A stretch of 8,598 bases of DNA. Source: Oscillospiraceae bacterium. GTDB taxonomy: Bacteria; Bacillota; Clostridia; Oscillospirales; UBA644. The position numbers were made by a program, and so were the translations under genes. The notes under the pieces were generated by a model. That model made no database searches and had not been told where the DNA came from. It saw only the letters and a list, made by a program, of their open reading frames with translations. The number at the start of each line of letters is the position of its first letter. Within the stretch, counting starts at the first letter, position 1. The stretch lies in NCBI GenBank assembly GCA_015067385.1, contig SVMP01000089.1:1-8598 (forward strand), in the 5' to 3' direction. This document shows positions 1 through 6,268 of this stretch, piece after piece.

Positions 1-1043
1 GTCCTTGCCATCGTCGGGTCGTAGCTCGGTCCGGTGGGGAACAGTATCCATTCGTACGCACCGTCCATGTTGTATGCAAGACCGCTTGCGTTTTCCGATG
101 CAAGACCGATCTGGGTGTACTGAAGAACAAAGGCGTTTCGTCCGTCGCAGAATTTCTTAACGAAATCTCCGTTGTTTTCTTCAATAAGCTTTCTTTCCGT
201 AAGATCTTTTATAAATTCGAGAGCTTCTCTTGCATTTGTTGAATTAAGCGAATATTTAAGAGTTCCGTCTGCCTCTTTTGTAACGATCCTTGCACTGTTG
301 GAATAAAGCGCCGCAAGCTCAAGGAACGGTTCGCCGATGTGAGATACGGCATAAACGTGATCTTCCGAATTTGCAGAGGATACATCGTTTATCGCTTCGC
401 ACATTTTTTCAAATGTGTCCCATGTCCATTCCTTCTGCTCGTCAAGCTCGTGCGGAGATGTCTGCTGATATTCGGAGATCAATGCCGGATTGAACCACAT
501 CGCAGGCATCGTGTACGGAGAGGGAAGTCCCCAGTAATATGAGATTATCGCATAATAATCTCCGTCAAAGCATCCTGCGTCAAGCATACCCTGCGTTCCG
601 TATATGCCCGATTCAAAATCAAGCCCCATGTCGGAAAAAGGCATAAAATATCCGTTCTGAACATATTTTCCGGTCGCAACCTCTGCCGCCTGACAAATGG
701 CAATGTCTGCATATTTTTCACCTGTGGCATACTGCGCAAGGAAAACGGAAAGATTGCTTTCGCCGAGAACGTTGATCTTTACATTGAACTTCTCCTCGGT
801 GTCCTTGTACCTTTGAAGAAGTTTGTCGCCTCTCGAGTCTTCACCCGGTTCGGGCGCAAGCTGAACTCGTCCGCCTCCGTGTGTTCCTGCGGCAATCGTG
901 TATTCGTAACCGAGAAGATCTACCTCATCGGCTTTTGCGTAAGGATCATATTCTGGAATGATCTCTTCAGCCGGCGTCGAAGCACAGGCTGAAAGTAAAA
1001 GAATAAATGCTGTTATTAATGCTGTTATTTTTGCTGATTTCAT
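1..1043 (-). CDS. Extracellular solute-binding lipoprotein, copy 1 (C-terminus cut by window edge)
   Basis: An open frame begins with ATG at 1043 and reads to the left edge without a stop. It gives 347 codons plus two bases, about three quarters of the length of its neighbour. The N-terminus is a lipoprotein signal: basic start (MKSAK), hydrophobic stretch, then lipobox LSAC with Cys20, so the protein should be anchored outside the membrane. The mature part matches the adjacent protein through most of its length, sharing LLGYEY, THGGG, GDKLLQRYKDTE, YVQNGYFMPFSDM, PSPYTMPAMWFNP and WTWDTFE. Those tracts and the overall plan fit family 1 solute-binding proteins of ABC sugar importers. The start is supported by AGAGGG about 7 bases upstream; that site overlaps the stop region of the upstream gene, only 12 bp away, so the two are probably co-transcribed and translationally coupled. 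Substrate unknown; no permease or ATPase gene is visible. Confidence 0.88.
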   Translation of the reverse strand, partial: MKSAKITALITAFILLLSACASTPAEEIIPEYDPYAKADEVDLLGYEYTIAAGTHGGGRVQLAPEPGEDSRGDKLLQRYKDTEEKFNVKINVLGESNLSVFLAQYATGEKYADIAICQAAEVATGKYVQNGYFMPFSDMGLDFESGIYGTQGMLDAGCFDGDYYAIISYYWGLPSPYTMPAMWFNPALISEYQQTSPHELDEQKEWTWDTFEKMCEAINDVSSANSEDHVYAVSHIGEPFLELAALYSNSARIVTKEADGTLKYSLNSTNAREALEFIKDLTERKLIEENNGDFVKKFCDGRNAFVLQYTQIGLASENASGLAYNMDGAYEWILFPTGPSYDPTMAR

Positions 1044-1055
1044 TGCTTTTCCCTC

Positions 1056-2453
1056 TTATTTGTTGAGATAATCGTTGTATTTTCTGTCAAGAGAATCCTG
1101 GAAGGATCCTTCAACGCTTGCGAACGCTTCGGATGCCGACTTTGTGCCTCTTGTTACATTCATAAAGATAGACTGCATATCTGAAAACGGAATAAATACC
1201 GAGTAATCGTAGAATGCTTCGTCTCTTATCATGTTGAAATATTCAAAAGATTCCTTTGAATAAAAATTGTTTCTTTCAAAATCGTCCTGCCATGTTTCCT
1301 TTGTTTCTCCCGGAAGCGGCTGGAGAAGATAGGGCAAAAGAATAGAGTGAACCTCCCCGTCGGAGTTCGAGGGCGCATAGAATATTCTTGAATGATATGA
1401 GAACGATGTTCTGGAATTCGAGTTTACGTCTCCCCTGGGACCTGTCGGGAAGTATATCCATTCATAAGCCTCTTTCATCTGGTAGGAAAGGTTGCCCGTG
1501 CCTTCGGAACTGAGGCCCATATGCGTAAATTCAAGGAAAAATGCCTGTCTGTTTTCAACAAACGGTGTGATGTTCTGTCTGTCGCCGCCGTCCGTGATGA
1601 GATCTCTTTCGGCAAGAGAATGAATAAATTCAAGCGCTTCGATAACTTCGGGAGAGTTGAGCGCAAGGGTAAGTCTGCCGTCGGATTCTTTGGTAACGAT
1701 CCTGCCGCCGTTTGAGTAGACCGCCGCAGTTTCAAGATACGGCTCGTTCGTGTATCTAACAGCGTACACGTGATTGTTCTCGTCGGGGTCGGATGTGTCA
1801 AGGATAGATTCACACATCGTTTCGAATGTGTCCCATGTCCATTCACCCGTTTCGTTGAGCTCATGGGGATGCGGCTGCTGATATGTTGAAATAACTCTCG
1901 GATTGAACCACATCGCAGGCATTGTGTACGGAGACGGGAATCCCCAGTAATACGCAATTATCGAGTAGTATTCGTTTCCGAAAAGACCTGCTTCAAGAGC
2001 GCCGGGAGTACCGTAAAGCCCTGAAAACAGATCTATGTCCATGTCGGAAAACGGCATAAAATAACCGTTCTGAACATAGTTGGAATTGAACACGTCTGCT
2101 ATCTTTGCAACCATAAGATCGGCATATTTCATTCCTGCCGCATACTGCATTACGAACGTTCCGAGGTCGCATCCGTCCTGTACTTTTATTTTAACATTGT
2201 ATTCGTTTTCTGTATCTTTGTATCTCTGTAAAAGCTTGTCTCCTCGAACATCCGTGCCGGGTTCGGGCGAAAGCTGAAATTCGCCGCCGCCGTGCGTTGC
2301 CGCTGCAATTATGTATTCATAACCCAAAAGGTCAATGTCTGAACTTGCTTCGGGGTTGTATTCCGGTGCTATTTCTTCTGCGGCTTCCGATGAACAAGCA
2401 GTAAAAACAATGAACAAAGTCATAATAACTGCAAATATCTTCATTTTTTTCAT
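1056..2453 (-). CDS. Extracellular solute-binding lipoprotein, copy 2 (ABC sugar-type)
   Basis: A 465-residue protein, the usual length for family 1 solute-binding proteins. The frame is open further upstream to an ATG at 2522. I chose the ATG at 2453 because it has a strong AAGGAGAG site 7 bases before it and opens directly into a signal peptide (MKKMKIF, hydrophobic run, FTAC with Cys20). The -3 residue of the lipobox is Phe rather than Leu, a mild deviation. Aromatic-rich tracts GYEY, YYSIIAYYWGFPSPYTMPAMWF (about 162-183) and WTWDTF (about 205-210) are typical of carbohydrate binding faces, and the C-terminal helix (SEAFASVEGSFQDSLDRKY, about 441-459) resembles the end of this family. It is the paralogue of the next gene downstream, with more than half of residues identical by eye. 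Its likely role is to capture a sugar or glycoside at the cell surface and deliver it to an ABC permease encoded elsewhere. Transcribed after the oxidoreductase gene, from which it is separated by 104 bp containing a stable hairpin. Confidence 0.92.
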   Translation of the reverse strand: MKKMKIFAVIMTLFIVFTACSSEAAEEIAPEYNPEASSDIDLLGYEYIIAAATHGGGEFQLSPEPGTDVRGDKLLQRYKDTENEYNVKIKVQDGCDLGTFVMQYAAGMKYADLMVAKIADVFNSNYVQNGYFMPFSDMDIDLFSGLYGTPGALEAGLFGNEYYSIIAYYWGFPSPYTMPAMWFNPRVISTYQQPHPHELNETGEWTWDTFETMCESILDTSDPDENNHVYAVRYTNEPYLETAAVYSNGGRIVTKESDGRLTLALNSPEVIEALEFIHSLAERDLITDGGDRQNITPFVENRQAFFLEFTHMGLSSEGTGNLSYQMKEAYEWIYFPTGPRGDVNSNSRTSFSYHSRIFYAPSNSDGEVHSILLPYLLQPLPGETKETWQDDFERNNFYSKESFEYFNMIRDEAFYDYSVFIPFSDMQSIFMNVTRGTKSASEAFASVEGSFQDSLDRKYNDYLNK

Positions 2454-2512
2454 GAACAACTCTCCTTTTGTTTTGTGTATGGCACTCTTCACTGTTTTTC
2501 TGAATGTTTCAA

Positions 2513-2546
2513 GGTTCCCCACAGGACTTTCGTCCCATGGAGAACC
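2513..2546 (-). other. Intercistronic RNA hairpin, 15 bp with GAAA tetraloop
   Basis: On the minus strand, GGTTCTCC-ATG-GGAC, loop GAAA, then GTCC-TGT-GGGGAACC form a 15-bp stem with no bulge or mismatch, counting three G-U pairs, and a GNRA loop. Read on the plus strand, the three wobble positions become C-A mismatches, so the structure suits only the transcript of the operon. No U-tract follows (next bases are TTGAAACATT), so an intrinsic terminator is unlikely. It sits 11 bases after the oxidoreductase stop and about 60 bases before the binding-protein start. By analogy with other binding-protein operons it could protect an mRNA end or mark a processing site, allowing different amounts of enzyme and binding protein; that role is inference. 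Confidence 0.7.
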
Positions 2547-2557
2547 GAGGCTGTTGA

Positions 2558-3658
2558 TTAGTCGATTTCGCCCTTCTGGAGGATCTGCTTCATGGGAGCA
2601 GGACGTTCACAGGTGGACTGGAGTTCGTAAACTTTGCCCGAATCGGAGCTCATTTCGAATGAGTGCATAACTTCGAGAGCATGGTAGCAAAGTTCTTCGT
2701 TAGCTCTGTGCTTACGGTTGTTTCTGATAGCGGAAGCCATATCCGCAACTGCAAGACCGCGGCTGTTTTCTGCGTAGCAGTGAGTGAGAGGCATTTCCAT
2801 AAAGCCGGTGTTGTGGCGTTTAACGTAAACAGGACCGCCGAAACCGTTCGGGTCGGGTACTACGATAGTACCTTCGGTACCGTAAATTTCGATGCAGGGA
2901 AGGCTTCTTGCGCCCCAAACGTCGAAGGAGGTCGTGAGCTGAACGGTAGCGCCGTTAGCAAATTCCATAGTACCTGCAACGTGAGTCGGAACTTCAACGT
3001 CAATAATGGTGCCGTACTTGGGTTCGCTGGTGATCATTCTCTGGGGGAATGTCTTCTTTGTAAAACCAACGGTTCTCTTAACGGGACCGAGGAGAGATAC
3101 GAGTGCGGTGATGTAGTACGGACCCATGTCGAACATCGGGCCTGCGCATTTCTTGTAGTAGAATTCAGGATCCGGATGCCAGCTTTCGTGACCGTGGCAA
3201 AGAAGGAATGCGTTACCTGCAACGGGTTCGCCGATGTAACCGTCATCAATGAGTTTACGGCAAGTCTGGATACCTGCACCGAGGAAGGTGTCGGGCGCGC
3301 CGCCGATTCTGAGACCCTTCTGTTCAGCTTCGATCATGAGCTCTTTTGCGTCTTCAAGGAAACCGTTGAAGGGCTTTTCGCTGTGAGCGGATTTGCCTGC
3401 TGCGAGGATCTGACGGTTAACGATAGTGTGCTGGTCGGGGTTGGTGATGTTAAGAACGATCTCGATCTCATCATCTGCAAGAAGTTCAGCAACGGAAACA
3501 GCTTTCGGACCGTATTCTTCCGCACGCTTTACGGCTCTTTCGTGAATTCTGTCCGCAACATATTTAACTTCGATGTTTCTGAAAACTTTTGTAAGGTTTG
3601 TAAGGTATATCGGGCTGATATTACCGCAGCCGATAATACCGATTTTTACTTTATCCAT
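2558..3658 (-). CDS. Gfo/Idh/MocA family NAD(P)-dependent oxidoreductase
   Basis: A 366-residue protein, normal length for the family. The N-terminal Rossmann fold is shown by KIGIIGCGNIS (about residues 5-14), a GxGxxG-type dinucleotide loop. The family signature SEKPF follows at about 93-97, with the Lys that normally contacts cofactor and substrate. GGAPDTFLGAG (about 119-129) and FDMGPYYITAL (about 176-186) correspond to the conserved catalytic region; the position that is often His in other members appears as Tyr here. The C-terminal alpha/beta substrate domain runs from about 130 to the end. Such enzymes oxidise or reduce sugars, inositols or their acids in the cytoplasm. The start has AAAGGAG 9 bases upstream. 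It lies 31 bp after the thuA-like gene, consistent with one transcript and with a ThuB-like partner role. Exact substrate and choice of NAD or NADP cannot be told. Confidence 0.95.
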   Translation of the reverse strand: MDKVKIGIIGCGNISPIYLTNLTKVFRNIEVKYVADRIHERAVKRAEEYGPKAVSVAELLADDEIEIVLNITNPDQHTIVNRQILAAGKSAHSEKPFNGFLEDAKELMIEAEQKGLRIGGAPDTFLGAGIQTCRKLIDDGYIGEPVAGNAFLLCHGHESWHPDPEFYYKKCAGPMFDMGPYYITALVSLLGPVKRTVGFTKKTFPQRMITSEPKYGTIIDVEVPTHVAGTMEFANGATVQLTTSFDVWGARSLPCIEIYGTEGTIVVPDPNGFGGPVYVKRHNTGFMEMPLTHCYAENSRGLAVADMASAIRNNRKHRANEELCYHALEVMHSFEMSSDSGKVYELQSTCERPAPMKQILQKGEID

Positions 3659-3689
3659 GTTGGTTATCTCCTTTTAAAGTTGTTTTATT

Positions 3690-4403
3690 TTAGAACATTT
3701 TTGCTGTGCTTGAATATTTTGTATAGTCGCCTGCAACTGCTTTGCCTTCTGCAGCCCAGAGCATACCGCGTCTCTGAAGCTCCTGAGCTTCGGGAATGTC
3801 GAAAATATCATCGTGGTGACCGAGAGTATTGTAGAAGATTCTGCCCATGCCCCACATCTTTGTGTAAACAACGGGAACGTCAACTTCGCCGTTCGTTGCA
3901 TGATACCAGTTAGCAACGGGGAATCTGGTGGTTGCGAGTACGTTTACGCAGGGGTCAATGTGAATATAGTACTGTTCGCTCTTTACCATGAAGTCTTCAA
4001 TGCCGAAAATGATGGGGCTTGAAGCATTCTTCTTAATGTTGACTTTATATTCGATTTCGCCGCCGCCGGGATGGGATACCCACTGAGAACCGGTCATGAA
4101 CTGCCAGTCAACACTGTTACGGAAAGAGTCGCACATGCCGCCGTGACAACCTGCCATACCTACGCCGGATGCAACTGCTTCGGATACAGACTGCATCTGT
4201 TCCCAAGAAATGTCGCCGCCTGTTACGATAGGAACGATAAGGTCGAGACTCTTAAGCTTTTCTTTGTCCTCGTAAGAGGTCATCGTGTCGGAAATCTCAA
4301 CATCGAAATTTTCGTTTTCAAGGATCTTGCCGAATCTGTGCGCAACTTTTTCGGGTTCGTGTCCGTCCCAGCCGCCCCAGACGATAAGAGCTTTTTTGTT
4401 CAT
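3690..4403 (-). CDS. ThuA-like domain protein (trehalose-utilisation type)
   Basis: A 237-residue protein consisting of a single ThuA-like domain, a fold related to class I glutamine amidotransferases. The first strand and turn are KALIVWGGWDGHEP (about 4-17). A GMAGCHGGMCDSF loop (about 82-94) stands where amidotransferases have their nucleophile elbow. HPGGG (about 111-115), SEQYYIHID (about 142-150) and GRIFYNTLGHHDDIFDIPEAQ (about 187-207) match ThuA family motifs, and the end GMLWAAEG is typical. An ATG at 4421 is also in frame, but it lies just ahead of the AAGGAG site (ATGCAAGGAG) that serves the ATG at 4403, so 4403 is the start. First gene of the minus-strand operon, with its promoter about 50 bp upstream. 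In the characterised thuAB system ThuA works with a Gfo/Idh/MocA enzyme on disaccharides via keto-sugars; the same pairing here suggests, but does not prove, a related pathway. Confidence 0.9.
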   Translation of the reverse strand: MNKKALIVWGGWDGHEPEKVAHRFGKILENENFDVEISDTMTSYEDKEKLKSLDLIVPIVTGGDISWEQMQSVSEAVASGVGMAGCHGGMCDSFRNSVDWQFMTGSQWVSHPGGGEIEYKVNIKKNASSPIIFGIEDFMVKSEQYYIHIDPCVNVLATTRFPVANWYHATNGEVDVPVVYTKMWGMGRIFYNTLGHHDDIFDIPEAQELQRRGMLWAAEGKAVAGDYTKYSSTAKMF

Positions 4404-4441
4404 AAATATATCTCCTTGCATAATAAAATTTACTTTAAAAT

Positions 4442-4451
4442 AAGTATACTT
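4442..4451. promoter_or_regulatory. Palindrome at predicted transcription start (possible operator)
   Basis: AAGTATACTT is a perfect 10-bp palindrome, and the symmetry extends with one offset base into flanking AAAATA/TATTTT tracts. It lies directly downstream of the -10 box of the minus-strand promoter, over the expected start site, where a repressor would block transcription. No regulator gene is visible in the window. AT-rich palindromes occur by chance, so this is a candidate only. Confidence 0.35.
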
Positions 4452-4452
4452 T

Positions 4453-4481
4453 ATTTTACATTGTTTTTGTTATAATTTCAA
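4453..4481 (-). promoter_or_regulatory. Sigma-A-type promoter of the thuA-gfo-binding-protein operon
   Basis: On the minus strand TTGAAA (4481-4476), a 17-base spacer and TAAAAT (4458-4453) give a near-consensus housekeeping promoter. The predicted start is near 4446, leaving a leader of about 43 bases before the ATG at 4403. The spacer is optimal and the position fits the first gene of the operon. Confidence 0.7.
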
Positions 4482-4576
4482 TAGATATATTGCAAAAAAT
4501 AATAGGTTAAAAAAAATTATTTATTGTGTATTTTCCCTATATTTGCTTACAATATATAATCAACTGAAAATCTATC

Positions 4577-4605
4577 TTGATTTTTTTGCCTTTTTGTGAT
4601 AAAAT
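4577..4605 (+). promoter_or_regulatory. Promoter of the HD-domain phosphohydrolase gene
   Basis: TTGATT (4577-4582), a 17-base T-rich spacer and TAAAAT (4600-4605), with TGA immediately before the -10 box giving an extended -10 element. The predicted start is near 4612, about 40 bases before the ATG at 4652. It is divergent from the operon promoter, whose -35 box lies about 95 bp away; the AT-rich stretch between them shows no ORF or strong hairpin. Confidence 0.65.
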
Positions 4606-4651
4606 ACATATGCGTGCGGATATCGTTTTAACATTAAATGAGGTGACGTAA

Positions 4652-6121
4652 ATGAACGGATTGGAAAAGAAGATAAACGCTTTTGTTGAAGATCTTCTTG
4701 ACGGTTATTATCCCGAAAAAAACGACGGAAAAGTTATTCACGATCCTATATGGGGTTCGGTGTTTTATTCCGGATGGGAGATCCAGATAATCGACTCGCC
4801 CGTCGTTCAGCGTCTGCGTGATATTCATCAGCTCGGCATGGCGGATCTTACATATACCGCCGCACGTCACAGCAGGTTTGAGCATTCTCTCGGAACAGCC
4901 GCGATAGCAGGCAGAATGGTCGAACATCTGAAAAAAAGAAGTAAGGATTATGCCGTTTGCGACAGGGACATCAACACCGTCCGCCTCGCTGCGCTTCTTC
5001 ACGATGTCGGACATTGCTTTTACTCTCATCTTTCCGAAAGAGTCTACGGCTCAATGCCCGGTTTTTCCGAACTTATGAAGGAAAAAGACGTCAAATGCTC
5101 GCCTCATGAATTTATGTCGTATCTTATCATAACATCCGACGCTTTTGTCGGCTTCTTTGATGAATACGTCGATTTCCCCGACAAAGATTCCTCCCGTGAT
5201 ATTCTTCTTCGTGCCGCAAATATGGTCGTCGGCAAGAAAAACAAAGACTCTTCAGGCAACACGCTTTCGTTTTTAACATCTGTCATAAACGGCGAATTCG
5301 ATGCCGATAAACTTGACTACACTCAGCGTGACAGCTACACCGCAGGCATCGCCATGACGTACGGTGTTGACAGATTCCTCATGAAACTCATGGTCTATTC
5401 GATGCAAAAGGACGGAGCGACGGACTATGTTTTGGCAGTCGATTCCGATGCTCTCACAACTATCGAGGAACTTATTTTCAACAGAAGCATACTCTATGTC
5501 TATATGTACCGCCATCAGAAAGTTCTCGCAACAGAGGCGGCACTTCGGGACGTCGTTCTCGGTATGGCGGATGTCGGACTTCTTGACGATCCCTCAGATT
5601 TCCTTAAATATTCCGATTCGGATGTCGAAAATTTCGATACGGTCGACAGTATTCCGTTTGAGGACGAAAACAATCTTTTAACTCTCGGCAGAATGATAAA
5701 AAATATCAAAGCCCGTAAGCTTCCCAAAAGAGTGGAGGAATTCTCCCTTGAAAAAATGGAGAAAAACGACGACAGTATAAGCGATTTTGCATTCGTAAAA
5801 GAATTTATTGCAAAGGTCGAAAAAGACCCTGCAGCTGTTCGCAGGGCGGTGTTCGAAAAAATAAGAGATAAATATTTTGAGCTCGGAAAGATCGTTGACT
5901 TTACGCTTTTCGATATCTATGTTTCGTTCCCGCCAATGATAAAAACAAGCACCGATTTCCTCCTCGTTTCAAAGAACGGAACGGTCCGTTCGACCGCCGA
6001 TAAAAAATATATCAGGGATTGGGCAGAGGCTTTTGCGGCTGAAAAATGGAGAGGTTATATTTTCTGTAATTCAAATGTTGACCGAAATATAGCTTCCGAA
6101 TGTCTCAAAAACGGGCTGTAA
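4652..6121 (+). CDS. HD-domain phosphohydrolase, SAMHD1/dGTPase-like
   Basis: A 489-residue cytoplasmic protein of the HD superfamily. The N-terminal half carries an apparently complete SAMHD1-type active site: QLG (60-62), RFEH (75-78), HDVGHCFYSH (117-126) with the HD pair at 117-118, PHE (151-153), and DADKLDYTQRD (217-227). The last corresponds to human SAMHD1 DVDKWDYFARD, including the metal-ligand Asp (219), phosphate-contacting Lys (220) and Tyr (223), and the ribose-contacting Asp (227). A helix with RSILYVYMYRHQK (278-290) resembles the SAMHD1 segment ending YQHK. Hydrolysis of dNTPs to deoxynucleosides and triphosphate is therefore the best guess, though other phosphate substrates are possible. 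Residues from about 350 on form an additional C-terminal region with no motif I recognise. GAGGTGA 5 bases upstream supports the start. It has its own promoter and no close same-strand partner, so it appears to be a single-gene unit; roles in nucleotide-pool control or phage resistance are both known for the family. Confidence 0.9.
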   Translation: MNGLEKKINAFVEDLLDGYYPEKNDGKVIHDPIWGSVFYSGWEIQIIDSPVVQRLRDIHQLGMADLTYTAARHSRFEHSLGTAAIAGRMVEHLKKRSKDYAVCDRDINTVRLAALLHDVGHCFYSHLSERVYGSMPGFSELMKEKDVKCSPHEFMSYLIITSDAFVGFFDEYVDFPDKDSSRDILLRAANMVVGKKNKDSSGNTLSFLTSVINGEFDADKLDYTQRDSYTAGIAMTYGVDRFLMKLMVYSMQKDGATDYVLAVDSDALTTIEELIFNRSILYVYMYRHQKVLATEAALRDVVLGMADVGLLDDPSDFLKYSDSDVENFDTVDSIPFEDENNLLTLGRMIKNIKARKLPKRVEEFSLEKMEKNDDSISDFAFVKEFIAKVEKDPAAVRRAVFEKIRDKYFELGKIVDFTLFDIYVSFPPMIKTSTDFLLVSKNGTVRSTADKKYIRDWAEAFAAEKWRGYIFCNSNVDRNIASECLKNGL

Positions 6122-6134
6122 GCTCTATCTTTGC

Positions 6135-6154
6135 AAAAAAATACTTGTTTTTTT
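6135..6154 (+). terminator. Weak A7/T7 hairpin after the HD gene
   Basis: Seven A, a six-base loop TACTTG, then seven T, 13 bases after the stop codon. The T-run would be consumed by the stem and there is no GC base pair, so it would be a poor intrinsic terminator. It is the only candidate between this gene and gdhA, and some read-through into gdhA is possible. Confidence 0.2.
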
Positions 6155-6166
6155 ACATTTTACCTC

Positions 6167-6195
6167 TTGAAATACAGCGAAATTTTTTGTATAAT
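6167..6195 (+). promoter_or_regulatory. Promoter of gdhA
   Basis: TTGAAA (6167-6172), a spacer of exactly 17 bases and a perfect TATAAT (6190-6195). The predicted start near 6202 leaves a leader of about 66 bases. That leader holds two mutually exclusive AT-rich hairpins (TTGATTT 6216-6222 with AAATCAA 6232-6238, or GTAAAA 6229-6234 with TTTTAC 6244-6249) just ahead of the ribosome binding site. Both are weak and may be incidental. Confidence 0.8.
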
Positions 6196-6268
6196 ATTTC
6201 GTATCTTATTTTTTATTGATTTAATAAAGTAAAATCAAATTCGTTTTACATATAGGAGGAAAATTCCA

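Noticed and set aside
1475..1957. 160-codon minus-strand ORF inside binding protein copy 2
   Set aside because: Alternative frame of a well-supported gene on the same strand, Ser/Thr/Arg-rich shadow with no ribosome binding site.
2454..2522. Upstream extension of binding protein copy 2 to ATG at 2522
   Set aside because: It would put 23 polar residues ahead of a clear lipoprotein signal, overlaps the hairpin, and ignores the strong ribosome binding site serving 2453.
2663..3913. 416-codon plus-strand ORF opposite the oxidoreductase and thuA-like genes
   Set aside because: It lies antisense to two clearly recognised genes; the predicted protein is a low-complexity Cys/Val/Phe mixture with no family likeness. 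It arises from the codon bias of the real genes.
4404..4421. Upstream extension of the thuA-like protein to ATG at 4421
   Set aside because: The codons involved contain the AAGGAG site that serves the ATG at 4403.
4485..4575. Further TATAAT-like boxes in the divergent intergenic region (for example 4555-4560)
   Set aside because: No matching -35 box at proper spacing; expected by chance in such AT-rich DNA.
4634..5029. 131-codon minus-strand ORF opposite the start of the HD gene
   Set aside because: It covers the HD active-site codons in antisense and has no recognisable product.
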